This document shows, piece after piece, positions 1 through 7,742 of a stretch of DNA of 18,935 bases. The position numbers were made by a program, and so were the translations under genes. A model generated the notes under the pieces. That model made no database searches, had not been told where the DNA came from, and worked only from the letters and a program-made list of their open reading frames with translations. This DNA is from an uncultured Clostridium sp. GTDB lineage: Bacteria; Bacillota; Clostridia; TANB77; CAG-508. The stretch lies in NCBI GenBank assembly GCA_900555085.1, contig USJU01000016.1, positions 1 through 18,935 of the forward strand. Reading direction: 5' to 3'. How positions within the stretch are numbered: position 1 is the first letter of the stretch; each line of letters begins with the position of its first letter.

Positions 1-1458
1 TCCCATTCCTTCTACTGATGTATCAATCACTATATCACCATCAAAACTATTAGTATCAATTAGTGTTTGAGCTGATGAAAAAGCTAAATTAAGATTTTCA
101 TGTAAATGAATCCCTCTACTAATCTTTTGATTAAGTAAATGGTTTATCAAATTTAATTTATTTCTAAAATCTTTGTTTAGCAATACTCCGAAAGTGTCAA
201 CTATTGAAAAAATATCTGGATTAATTTTATTAACTTTAGCTATTAATTCTACTACTTGTTCATTGCTATAATGTGAAAAATTAATAGGATTTACAGAACA
301 TATATATCCCTTTTTCTTCACTTCTTCACAATATTGCATTCCTAGGTCAATATAATTGCTATGAAAAGACACTCTTATCATTTTCACCTTACCAGAACAT
401 TTTTTTAGCCTTGATATGTCAAATTTATCTACTTGAGTTAAAAGTGAAATAATTGAATTTTTGCAATCAATACTTTGTAATATTTTTTCTGCATCTTCAA
501 CTGTCGGATAAATGGCACAATCTTTATCAAAATTGCAATCTTGTAAAAATCCTATTTCTATTATATCCGTTCTTGCAAGTGCCAATTTTTCAATAAAGCC
601 TTTAATAATGTCATATCCAAATTTAAATTCATTTAAATGTCCTCCATCTCTTAATGAACAATCCAAAATTTTTACATTATCATAGTTAATACTTTTCTGT
701 TCTAAATTAAAATAATGACATAAAAATCTTGCAACTCCATCATCATTATTTGAAGATGTGGAAAAGTTTATTTTTTCTATAAGCTCCGAAGTTGAGTTTT
801 TCATTCTTACTCCAATATCAGCATTTGATAAAGTTTCTAAATCTGTAATATCATCTCCAAATGCAATAACTTTATATTTCTGGTTTAAATGTTGTTTTAT
901 TTTCTGTATTCCCGTCCACTTGTCTGTATCTTTAGGTAAAATTCTTGCTGTATTCTTTTCACTCATAAAAGTTATTGATAAATTATAGTTCTCAGTAATA
1001 CTTTTTATTGATGTATATTCTTCATTTTTACATTTTAAAATCAATTTGCAACTTTGTAAGTTTTTCACAAAGTTTAATGATGCAAATTTCGAATCAACAA
1101 AATTAACATCTTCTTTATCAATGCAAAAAGAAGCATATAATCCTTCATTTACAATATGTTTTGTATACTTACTTATTTCTTCAATAACTGCTCTTGAGTT
1201 ATTTTCTGGAATATGATTATAATAAATTATATTATCATATTTATCACATACAAAATTCCCATTAAAAGAACATATATAATCTGCATTTATTTGTTTTGCA
1301 AAATCAATAGTTCTAATATAACTTCTGGCAGTATTAACAACTATCTTACAGCCTAGTTTTTGACATTTTTCTAAAATTGCTTTTGAATTATCTGAAATGC
1401 TTTTATCAGAATGTAATAGAGTATTATCTAAGTCTAAAACAATTAGATATTTTTCCAT
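1..1458 (-). CDS. HAD phosphatase fused to DRE-TIM (HMGL-like) aldolase, partial
   Basis: My translation of the minus strand gives 486 uninterrupted codons from ATG 1458-1456 to the left edge, so the C-terminus is missing. Residues 1 to about 250 are a Cof-type HAD hydrolase. Motif I is DLDNT (D9 nucleophile, D11), K180 is the likely conserved lysine, and motif IV is GDDITD (201-206). From about residue 262 a DRE-TIM metallolyase/aldolase begins, with DCSLRDGG (266-273), the metal and catalytic signature of HMG-CoA lyase and 4-hydroxy-2-oxovalerate aldolase relatives, and a HLHEN metal-binding motif (451-455). A strong AAGGAGG precedes the start. The family is known for C-C cleavage or condensation of 2-oxo acids; the HAD domain probably dephosphorylates a sugar-phosphate-like metabolite. 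The substrate cannot be told from sequence, and pairing the two steps in one chain is inference. Confidence 0.85.
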   Translation of the reverse strand, partial: MEKYLIVLDLDNTLLHSDKSISDNSKAILEKCQKLGCKIVVNTARSYIRTIDFAKQINADYICSFNGNFVCDKYDNIIYYNHIPENNSRAVIEEISKYTKHIVNEGLYASFCIDKEDVNFVDSKFASLNFVKNLQSCKLILKCKNEEYTSIKSITENYNLSITFMSEKNTARILPKDTDKWTGIQKIKQHLNQKYKVIAFGDDITDLETLSNADIGVRMKNSTSELIEKINFSTSSNNDDGVARFLCHYFNLEQKSINYDNVKILDCSLRDGGHLNEFKFGYDIIKGFIEKLALARTDIIEIGFLQDCNFDKDCAIYPTVEDAEKILQSIDCKNSIISLLTQVDKFDISRLKKCSGKVKMIRVSFHSNYIDLGMQYCEEVKKKGYICSVNPINFSHYSNEQVVELIAKVNKINPDIFSIVDTFGVLLNKDFRNKLNLINHLLNQKISRGIHLHENLNLAFSSAQTLIDTNSFDGDIVIDTSVEGMG

Positions 1459-1528
1459 GTTTTCCTCCTTTCTTAAATGCTAATTGAATATTAAAAAAAT
1501 ATTCAACCTTTGTAGATTTACATAAAAC

Positions 1529-1557
1529 ATGTAATCATTTTTGTAAAATTTTGTCAA
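1529..1557 (-). promoter_or_regulatory. Promoter for the HAD-aldolase gene
   Basis: On the minus strand a perfect TTGACA (1557-1552) lies 17 bases from TTACAT (1534-1529), which is preceded by TG as in an extended -10. The start codon lies about 70 bases further on. The leader in between contains a 9-bp hairpin (TTGAATATT, five-T loop, AATATTCAA) just ahead of the ribosome binding site. Confidence 0.55.
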
Positions 1558-1560
1558 TTA

Positions 1561-1888
1561 TTATAAGATTTTTCTAGGTAGATATATTTCATAAAGACTT
1601 ATCTTTATTGTTTTAATATAAAAAGGATTAAAATTTTTCATAATATTTTCTTGCAATTGTAAAATTCTTTCATAATTTTTATCTATATGAATAGTAATAT
1701 GTGGTATAAATGTTTCTGGATTATACTTTTCTATTCTGATATTTTGATTTTCATATATAAATCTTTGAATTCTTCGTTTTTTCAAATTCAAAATATAAAT
1801 TATAACTATTTTGAGTTAATTTTTTTATTTTAGTTCCTATTATCTTTAATTTAAATTCCTTAAATTCTAGTTTCTTTAATATGTTTTT
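1561..1888 (-). pseudogene. 2'-5' RNA ligase / 2H phosphoesterase remnant
   Basis: Two overlapping minus-strand frames together read as the middle and C-terminal part of a LigT/ThpR-like 2H phosphoesterase. The upstream frame (1888-1751) gives KKLEFKEFKLKIIGTKI and LYFEFEK. The downstream frame (1791-1561) gives YNPETFIPHITIHID and ends KISLYEIYL. PHITI is the second HxT motif of the superfamily, whose two HxT motifs form the active site. The frames join cleanly if one A is removed from a six-A run near 1781-1786, giving LYFEFEKRRIQRF. A stop at 1891-1889 closes the upstream frame, and the N-terminal half with the first HxT motif is not visible. No ATG or ribosome binding site exists for the 76-codon downstream fragment, which would need a TTG start. 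I call it decayed, with some chance that the A-run indel is a sequencing error. Confidence 0.65.
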
Positions 1889-1898
1889 TTATTTCAAG

Positions 1899-1927
1899 TT
1901 GATTTTTTATTTTTATTTTGATAAAAT
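1899..1927 (+). promoter_or_regulatory. Promoter for the Nudix hydrolase gene
   Basis: TTGATT (1899-1904), a 17-base spacer and TAAAAT (1922-1927) match a sigma-A promoter. A GGAG ribosome binding site (1943-1946) and ATG at 1953 follow directly, so the untranslated leader would be only about 20 bases. Confidence 0.6.
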
Positions 1928-1952
1928 ATAAAAAATATTAAAGGAGTTTGAG

Positions 1953-2441
1953 ATGGATGATATAGAATTTAAAACAGAAACAAAAAAATTTAAATATAGG
2001 GTTAATGGAATAGTTATTTATAACAATAAATTATTAACAATAAAAATGAAAAATAATATTTCTTATTGTCTACCTGGTGGACATGTTGAATTAGGTGAAG
2101 ATACAAAAACTGCTATACTTAGAGAAATGTTAGAAGAACTTGATACCCCTGTTTCAATAGATAAAGAACTTGCTTTTGTTGAAAATTTTTATTTAGATAA
2201 AAAAGGATTTGAAACACATGAACTTGGCTTTTATTATATTGTAAAACCTGATAACTTTGAAAAAATACCTTTTCATAATTATTCTAGAACTGAAAATGAT
2301 AAAGGAGAAATAAAAATACATAATTTTGAATGGTTAGAAATTTCTTCATTAAAAGATTTTGATTTCAAACCAGAATTTTTAAAAAATAAATTGATTAACG
2401 AAATTTATGATTTTGAACATATTATAAAAATAGTAAAGTAA
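1953..2441 (+). CDS. Nudix hydrolase
   Basis: A 162-residue single-domain Nudix protein that hydrolyses a nucleoside diphosphate linked to another moiety; the exact substrate cannot be read from the sequence. The Nudix box runs from G43 to about 65: G-x5-E49-x7-R57-E58-x-x-E61-E62, the catalytic metal-binding helix. The usual glycine after EEx is replaced by D64, so the box is slightly non-canonical. Residues 15-35 form the expected first beta strands, and the box is preceded by CLPGG, as in the family. The start is set by AAAGGAG seven bases upstream. The gene is one of only two on the plus strand here, is divergent from the 2H phosphoesterase remnant, and is monocistronic between its own promoter and terminator. 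It may act in nucleotide-pool clean-up or cofactor turnover. Confidence 0.9.
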   Translation: MDDIEFKTETKKFKYRVNGIVIYNNKLLTIKMKNNISYCLPGGHVELGEDTKTAILREMLEELDTPVSIDKELAFVENFYLDKKGFETHELGFYYIVKPDNFEKIPFHNYSRTENDKGEIKIHNFEWLEISSLKDFDFKPEFLKNKLINEIYDFEHIIKIVK

Positions 2442-2469
2442 TACCATAGATAACTCTATGGTATTTTTT
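2440..2469 (+). terminator. Intrinsic terminator of the Nudix gene
   Basis: A 10-bp perfect stem AATACCATAG / CTATGGTATT with a 6-base loop begins at the stop codon and runs into six T residues (2464-2469). Confidence 0.85.
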
Positions 2470-2546
2470 AGAATTTGATTACTTATTTCTTATCTTATTC
2501 GACAAGTTTTTACATATTATTTTATTAAAACCTGCTATAATTATAA

Positions 2547-2770
2547 TTATGAAAAAAACTCACTATTATCAGTGCTTTCGTAATTCTCGTCGTTCGTCAT
2601 ATTATCCGTTGTCATCAGACTACTGGTGCATCTGCTAGTATTCTAATAGTTACTCCACTAAGTATTGCAAAATTATTATTATCAGACTCTAATATATCTT
2701 CAACAAAAAATAATATGTCCTTACCATGAGATTTTCTTGCTACTATATCTCCTTTTTTTATTTTTTTCAT
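2547..2770 (-). pseudogene. yabG: Truncated, frameshifted yabG (sporulation protease)
   Basis: From ATG 2770-2768 the minus strand encodes 51 residues beginning MKKIKKGDIVARKSHGKDI and ending IRILADAPVV, then TGA TGA. This matches the N-terminus of YabG, the spore coat-processing protease, whose members start with GDIVARKS and have R-ADAP or R-ADSP near residue 48. The full family length is close to 290 residues. Just after ADAPV, restoring one missing base continues the reading as LMTTDNMTNDENYES to a stop at 2549-2547, so the gene is both frameshifted and cut short; the catalytic region is absent. It has a GAGGTGA ribosome binding site buried in a hairpin stem and sits 69 bases downstream of spoIIID on the same strand. 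The match is from memory of the family, not a search. A short functional protein is a less likely alternative. Confidence 0.6.
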
Positions 2771-2778
2771 AAAAATCA

Positions 2779-2817
2779 CCTCATATAATAAATAGTAGGC
2801 TACTTTATTATATGAGG
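2779..2817 (-). promoter_or_regulatory. 39-nt palindrome between spoIIID and yabG
   Basis: Perfect 14-bp arms CCTCATATAATAAA / TTTATTATATGAGG enclose an 11-base loop that can itself form GTAG/CTAC. Read on the minus strand, the 3' arm ends in GAGG, part of the yabG ribosome binding site, and is followed by TGATTTTTATG. It could be an attenuating spoIIID terminator, a translation-blocking hairpin or a protein-binding dyad; sequence alone does not decide. Confidence 0.6.
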
Positions 2818-2839
2818 CTATTTGTCGAATTGTGTATTT

Positions 2840-3103
2840 TTATGAAGCATTATGCTCTTTTATATATTTATTTTTTGTAGCTATTCCACCACGAATGTGT
2901 CTTTCTGCTTTGTTTTCATCTAAAATAACTCTTACTTCTGCAGCTAAAGCAGGGTTAATTTTTAGTAATCTTTCACTCACATCTTTATGTACTGTACTCT
3001 TAGAAATTCCAAAAGCCTTTGCCGTTCCTCTTACTGTTTCTTTTGAATCTATTATATAATGTGCAAGTTTTACTGCACGTTCTTCTATGGAAATCTTATG
3101 CAT
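2840..3103 (-). CDS. spoIIID: SpoIIID, sporulation transcriptional regulator
   Basis: An 87-residue DNA-binding protein that works in the mother cell during sporulation, activating and repressing sigma-E genes and helping the switch to sigma-K. Its length is typical. Hallmarks are the helix-turn-helix around residues 22-42 (TVRGTAKAFGISKSTVHKDV), the segment ERLLKINPALAAEV (44-57), and the basic C-terminal stretch with RHIRGG-AT-KY (68-79) used for minor-groove contacts. ATG 3103-3101 is preceded by AAGGGGG with a fairly long gap. The gene sits between a Bro-N gene and a yabG remnant, not next to mreB/mbl as in Bacillus. It is the clearest evidence that the host sporulates. A sigma-E-like promoter lies directly upstream. 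Confidence 0.95.
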   Translation of the reverse strand: MHKISIEERAVKLAHYIIDSKETVRGTAKAFGISKSTVHKDVSERLLKINPALAAEVRVILDENKAERHIRGGIATKNKYIKEHNAS

Positions 3104-3138
3104 TAAAAAACGCCCCCTTAAGCAAATACTTTTGTTTA

Positions 3139-3167
3139 ATTGTATTCGCTTAAAAGAGCTTTTATGT
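3139..3167 (-). promoter_or_regulatory. Candidate sigma-E promoter of spoIIID
   Basis: On the minus strand ACATAAA (3167-3161), a 13-base spacer and GAATACAAT (3147-3139) resemble the sporulation sigma-E pattern (ATA-type -35, CATACAAT-type -10). Known spoIIID genes are transcribed by sigma-E. The -10 lies inside one arm of a 12-bp imperfect inverted repeat (TTAAGCRAATAC; 3118-3129 and 3142-3153), which could be a leader hairpin or an autoregulatory site. Confidence 0.45.
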
Positions 3168-3173
3168 TTTTAA

Positions 3174-4007
3174 TTATTTTAACTTTTTTCCACCTATATT
3201 ATTAGTTAAATTTTTATAATTACTTTTTTGTACAACTTTTTTCCCAATTTTATCTTCAATATCTCTTCTAGCTTTGCCTGTTATTTCCCCAGCTTCTTGT
3301 ACATCATCTTTTAATTCTTCCAAACCAAAACTATTATTAGTATTATGCATTTCATTTGCTGTTACTTCCGCTAAATTTGTAATTGCAAGTTCTAATTTTC
3401 CCATACTATCTCTTAAGTTTCTCTTAGTTTTATTAATTCCTTTTAGTTCTTTATATTTTTCAGTATTCATATCAAATGTACTTTTATAAATTTCATCTGT
3501 TAATATAGCATAATCTTTATTTTTTGCCCCCCTTTCTTTCCATGTATCTGTAAGTTCTTTTCTACTATCTATTGATTTTAATCTTTGTGCAATCCAAGTA
3601 TCATCATATCCCTTTCTTATATATGTTTCTTTTGCTCTATTAATAGCTAGTTCAGGATTAACAATTTCATCTAATCTTTCACTTCCAACTTGTGCTAGCC
3701 ATAATTTAAATGGTTCTGCTTTAGGGGATGGTATAGATTGTATAATTCTTAATATTCCTTTGGTATTTGCCGTTCTTATCTTTCTTATTTTTCCATCCTT
3801 AGCTTTCATTTTAACCAGGGTACAAATTGTACCCCAGTTATTATTTAACTCTTCATCTCGAATTTTTAATTTCTTTATGTACTGTTTGACATCTACAGAA
3901 TCTGTCAAAATTTGAACAACATCTTCTACTGAAAAATACCAATCCTCCTGATACCATTCTCTTCTTATTTGTTTTTCTTCAAATATTGCTAATTTATTTT
4001 CTTGCAT
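3174..4007 (-). CDS. Bro-N domain protein, phage antirepressor-like
   Basis: A 277-residue protein whose first 115 or so residues form a BRO-N domain: W-YSVEDV-like start (WYFSVEDVVQIL, 23-34), a WGTI segment (58-61), then TKGILRIIQSIPSPKAEPFKLWLA. That PSPKAEPFK-WLA-VG-ER segment is shared with phage antirepressors and DinD-like proteins. The remainder (about 116-277) includes RAKETYIRKGYDDTWIAQRL and DTWKERG, also conserved in this group, and ends in a lysine-rich tail. Such proteins bind DNA and in phages counter a repressor or respond to DNA damage. Here no other phage genes adjoin, so it is either a domesticated chromosomal gene or a prophage remnant. AAGGATG lies upstream of the chosen ATG. 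Confidence 0.8.
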   Translation of the reverse strand: MQENKLAIFEEKQIRREWYQEDWYFSVEDVVQILTDSVDVKQYIKKLKIRDEELNNNWGTICTLVKMKAKDGKIRKIRTANTKGILRIIQSIPSPKAEPFKLWLAQVGSERLDEIVNPELAINRAKETYIRKGYDDTWIAQRLKSIDSRKELTDTWKERGAKNKDYAILTDEIYKSTFDMNTEKYKELKGINKTKRNLRDSMGKLELAITNLAEVTANEMHNTNNSFGLEELKDDVQEAGEITGKARRDIEDKIGKKVVQKSNYKNLTNNIGGKKLK

Positions 4008-4032
4008 AATACCACATCCTTATTTTTTCACC

Positions 4033-4061
4033 ATTATATATTATTAGCATCCGTTTATCAA
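4033..4061 (-). promoter_or_regulatory. Promoter and possible operator of the Bro-N gene
   Basis: TTGATA (4061-4056), a 17-base spacer and TATAAT (4038-4033) on the minus strand form a near-consensus sigma-A promoter 26 bases from the start codon. The -35 lies within GTTT-ATC-AAAC-ATTC-GTTT on the plus strand (about 4053-4070), three alternating GTTT/AAAC half-sites that could be an operator. The rest of 4008-4200 shows no convincing gene. Confidence 0.6.
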
Positions 4062-4200
4062 ACATTCGTTTATATCTTAATGTATAAAAAAAGATGTGTA
4101 ATAATATTTTTTGCCGTAGCAATTTGTTCAACTTACTATCTCGCAATTTATCATTCCCCCATCTTTTTTACTTATATCATATTATTTGTTAATTTACAAT

Positions 4201-4230
4201 AGTGATTTTTGACTCGTCCTTAAAATCATT
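4201..4230. repeat. Degenerate copy of REP-like palindrome
   Basis: GTGATTTTTGAC-CGTCC-AAAATCA is recognisable as a decayed relative of the palindrome at 7749-7777, in the same orientation. The remaining stem is TGATTTT / AAAATCA. It lies just downstream of the ABC exporter operon, where it may still act as a weak terminator. Confidence 0.5.
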
Positions 4231-4234
4231 ACAT

Positions 4235-5924
4235 TTAAATATTAATTAATTGATAGTATTCTCCATGTTTATTCATCAATTCATTATGATTTCCTTCTTC
4301 TATTATTTTACCATCTTTCATAAGTAATATTTTGTCGCATTTTTTTATGGTTGATAGTCTATGTGCTATAATAAAGCTTATTTTTCCTTTTGTTATCTCC
4401 TTTATTGCTTTTCTTACCATCATTTCAGATTTGTATGAAAGCGATGCTGTAGCTTCATCTAGTATTATAATTTCTGGATTTTCAACCATTACTCTTGTAA
4501 AATTTAAAAGTTGTTTTTCTCCTGCTGAAAAAATATCTGTATCACTAGAAATCTTTGTTTCGTATCCATCTTTTAACGACATTATTTTATCATGTAAATT
4601 TAACTTCTTGCATATTTCAACTATTTCATCTTTTGAAATATTTTTATTAGCATAATTTATATTTTCTAAAATTGTTCCATCAAATATTACGACTTTTTGC
4701 ATAATATATCCAATTTTATCTCTTAAACTTTTTATACTATATTCTTTATAGTCTTTTCCGTTTATTTTAATAGTTCCCTCTTTTAAGTCATAAAATCTAC
4801 AAATTAAATTTACTAAACTTGTCTTTCCACTACCTGTTCTTCCTATTAAGGCAACACTTTCATTTTTATTTACATTAAAAGATATATCGTTTAAAACATT
4901 TTTCTCATTATCATATGAAAAACTAATACTTTCAAATTGAATATTATTTACTTCTTTTAATTCTATTCCCTCGTTTATTTCTTCCTCTTTTTTTTGCAGA
5001 ATGTTGTCTATTCTTTCATATGATATTTTTCCAATGTTTCTTATTTGAAATCCTTCTATTACCCATTTTGCATATGTTTCTGGTGAAGATATATATCTTG
5101 CAAGAATTATTATTGCTCCATATGTTATTATTCCCTGTTCAACTCCTATTGAGCCAATTAATATATTTAATACTCCAACAAATGAAACTATAAAATCGTA
5201 CAATCCAGTATATATTCTAATATTTTTCTCTAATTTATTTACAGATTTTTCATATTGGGAAATCAACCCTTGTAATTGTATCATTCTTTCGTGTTCAATT
5301 TCTAATGACTTTATTGTAGAATATCCTTGTACTTGTTCATTTGACCAGTTTAATATTTTTGCATTTGCTTCCCTTTTTAACTTTGTGTATTGAATTGATT
5401 TTTTATTAAATATGTGTGTTACCCAAAATCCAAATATATATATTAAAAATGTTATAGTAACTATTGGTATATTTAGATACATTAACACAAGCAATGTTCC
5501 AACCAATCTTACAATTCCAGCAAAATAAGATCTACAAACTCCCTCGCCATACCATTTTGCATATTCTTTTGTGTCATTTATTATATTTTCTAGTATTTCA
5601 CCAACTCTTATTTTATCTATCTCACTTTGTGTTGTTTTTTGTAACTTTAAATATATCTTCTCTCTATAATCCGATTCTAATTCTTTTATAAATCCCTCAT
5701 CATTAAAATCTTCAAAAAATGTAACTATAGAACGTAAAATATTAACTCCAAAATAGCTTATACCCAATATTATTATCAATTTAATATCTTTACTTGGTAT
5801 TGCATATTCTACCATAACAATTGTAAAAGCTATAAAAACTACTACCATTATACTTGTTATAAACCAACCGAAGTGCTACTTTAATTGCTTGTTTTTTGTA
5901 ATTATTTATAATCTCTTTTAACAT
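4235..5924 (-). pseudogene. ABC exporter subunit (BmrD/YheH-like), one-base frameshift near 5' end
   Basis: The main open frame (5848-4235, 537 codons) is a type I ABC exporter half: membrane domain to about residue 285, then an ATPase domain with Walker A GRTGSGKT (336-343), Q-loop Q384, signature SAGEKQ (441-446), Walker B IIILDEA with catalytic E465, and switch H496. The real start is ATG 5924-5922: GAGGA lies just upstream and it is three bases past the partner's stop. That frame gives MLKEIINNYKKQAIKVAL, but it must shift by one base between about 5885 and 5850 to join FITSIMVVVFIAF. A single inserted base explains this. Repaired length would be about 562 residues, normal for the family. 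The SAGEKQ signature with an intact catalytic glutamate matches the BmrD/LmrD side of asymmetric heterodimers. As written, the first membrane helix is lost, so the exporter would be non-functional unless this is an assembly error. Confidence 0.85.
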
Positions 5925-5927
5925 TAC

Positions 5928-7688
5928 TTAAAATTCCTCATCTTCTATTATTTTATTTTTACTAATTTCTATAATTTCTTTATATAATTTATTAGAATTC
6001 ATTAAATCTTCATGTTTACCAGCTTCAATAGTTTTATTGTTTATGAACAATACTTTATCACATTTCTTTACTACTTCTAAATCGTGTGAAATTATGATTG
6101 TTCCTATTTTCATTTTTATAATATTATTTAATATATTCATTTTAGTTCTTGTATCAAGTTTTGATAATGAATCATCAAAAACTATAAAATTATTTCGTTT
6201 TATTAGTGTTCTTGCTATTGCAATTCTTTGTTTTTGCCCTCCAGAAATGTTATTTCCGCCTTTTCCTATCATATAATCTATGTTCTTATCAAAACCTTTT
6301 ATATCTTCATATATATCTGCTAATTTACATGCCTCTATTATTTCTTCATTTTTAATAAGAGGATTAGCAATATTTATATTGTCTTTTATTGTATCTGTAA
6401 ATAAATATGTATCTTGAAGAACTACTCCTATATAATCCCTTAAGCTCTTTTTACTTACATTTTTTATATTGTATTTTCCAATATATATATTTCCTGTATA
6501 ATCATAAAATCCTATTAAAGTTTTTGAAATAACTGTTTTTCCCGAACCATTATCTCCTATAATTGCTACATTCTCATTTTTATTAATTGTAAAATTCAAA
6601 TTTTTTAATATAGTATTTTCATTTAGTTTTATACTTACATTTTCAAAAACAATATCTCCATCTAATTCTACATAAGGATTTTTTTCTATATCTTCATCTA
6701 AATCCATTAAATTTGATAACTTTTTATATGCCACAATAAATTCATTTATTACCTTTAGTTTATCTACTGATTTATATACATATTCTAATATTGTTGTTGA
6801 ATATGTTAGTAAAATTGATATAGTAGCAAGTGTCATTTTTCCTTGTACAACTAATATTCCACCCCATAATAATATAAATGGTTCTTTGAAATTTCTTAAG
6901 GTATGTGTTCCAATTCCATATAACACTTTCATTTTTGCAAGTTTTATTTCTTTTTTCTTATATTCACTATTCATTTTTGAGAAATCTTCTATTTCTTTAT
7001 CTCTTCTGTTAAATATTTTTAACATTTTAGATTCTTCTATTTCTATTGTAGTTTTGTTTATCACTTCTCTATTACTTTCTACAATATCTTCTACTAATGG
7101 CCTTGATGCTTTGAAATACCATATAGATAATGCAACTATAAGTCCACAAATTATAGCTATAAACAATCCTACAGTAACATTTAATTGCAAAGTTTGTGAT
7201 ACTGCAAATATAATAATAAAAATTGTATCAAAGAATAAATTTATTTGTGAATTAAAAAATTCAGAATATGTAGCAGCATCGTTATTAACTCTTTGAATTA
7301 CATTTGATTTATCTATATTGCTAAATTGCATATAATTTATTTTTGGTATATGCTCTAAAACTAATTCCTTAACATTTCTATTTATTATTAAATTAAATTT
7401 TACATTAATCTTACTCTTTAAATAATTTACACTAAAAACTAATATATTTAGTATTATCAATACTAAAACAAGAACTATTATTTTTGATATTTTATCATTT
7501 GAATAAAATAAGTTTCTTATTAGCTTTGGAATTACACTTTCATTTCCCATTATTACACCATCAAGTGCATATTGTATAAACATAGGTATGTATACCAATA
7601 ATCTCGAATACACTGCACTTAATATTAGTGTTAAAACTATATAAAATTTTGTACCTTTTAATGTTCTATTTAAAAAACTATTTTTCAT
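5928..7688 (-). CDS. ABC exporter subunit, degenerate-site half (BmrC/YheI-like)
   Basis: A 586-residue full-length half-transporter. About six membrane helices span residues 12-310. The ATPase domain has Walker A GDNGSGKT (378-385), Q-loop Q425, a canonical signature SGGQKQR (482-488), Walker B FIVFDDS (501-507) and switch H535. The residue after the Walker B aspartate is D506 rather than glutamate, the mark of the non-hydrolysing site in heterodimeric exporters such as BmrCD and LmrCD. The partner gene starts three bases after the stop with its ribosome binding site inside this gene, so the two are co-translated and very likely form one heterodimer. The family exports drugs, lipids or peptides; the substrate here is unknown. 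AAGGAAAG precedes ATG 7688-7686. A promoter between the gene and the palindrome at 7777 is likely but not clear. Confidence 0.9.
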   Translation of the reverse strand: MKNSFLNRTLKGTKFYIVLTLILSAVYSRLLVYIPMFIQYALDGVIMGNESVIPKLIRNLFYSNDKISKIIVLVLVLIILNILVFSVNYLKSKINVKFNLIINRNVKELVLEHIPKINYMQFSNIDKSNVIQRVNNDAATYSEFFNSQINLFFDTIFIIIFAVSQTLQLNVTVGLFIAIICGLIVALSIWYFKASRPLVEDIVESNREVINKTTIEIEESKMLKIFNRRDKEIEDFSKMNSEYKKKEIKLAKMKVLYGIGTHTLRNFKEPFILLWGGILVVQGKMTLATISILLTYSTTILEYVYKSVDKLKVINEFIVAYKKLSNLMDLDEDIEKNPYVELDGDIVFENVSIKLNENTILKNLNFTINKNENVAIIGDNGSGKTVISKTLIGFYDYTGNIYIGKYNIKNVSKKSLRDYIGVVLQDTYLFTDTIKDNINIANPLIKNEEIIEACKLADIYEDIKGFDKNIDYMIGKGGNNISGGQKQRIAIARTLIKRNNFIVFDDSLSKLDTRTKMNILNNIIKMKIGTIIISHDLEVVKKCDKVLFINNKTIEAGKHEDLMNSNKLYKEIIEISKNKIIEDEEF

Positions 7689-7742
7689 GCTTTCTTTCCT
7701 TTTTCATATTTTTTTACCTAATATATCATAAATTTCTATAAA

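Noticed and set aside
2549..2640. Small plus-strand ORF (MKKTHYYQCFRNSRRS...)
   Set aside because: It lacks a ribosome binding site and overlaps the decayed yabG tail antisense; probably chance.
4000..4160. Open minus-strand frame with a TTG start after GGGGGAATG, and a hydrophobic plus-strand frame at 4002-4202
   Set aside because: Both overlap the Bro-N promoter, have no recognisable motifs, and open frames of this size are expected in such AT-rich spacers.
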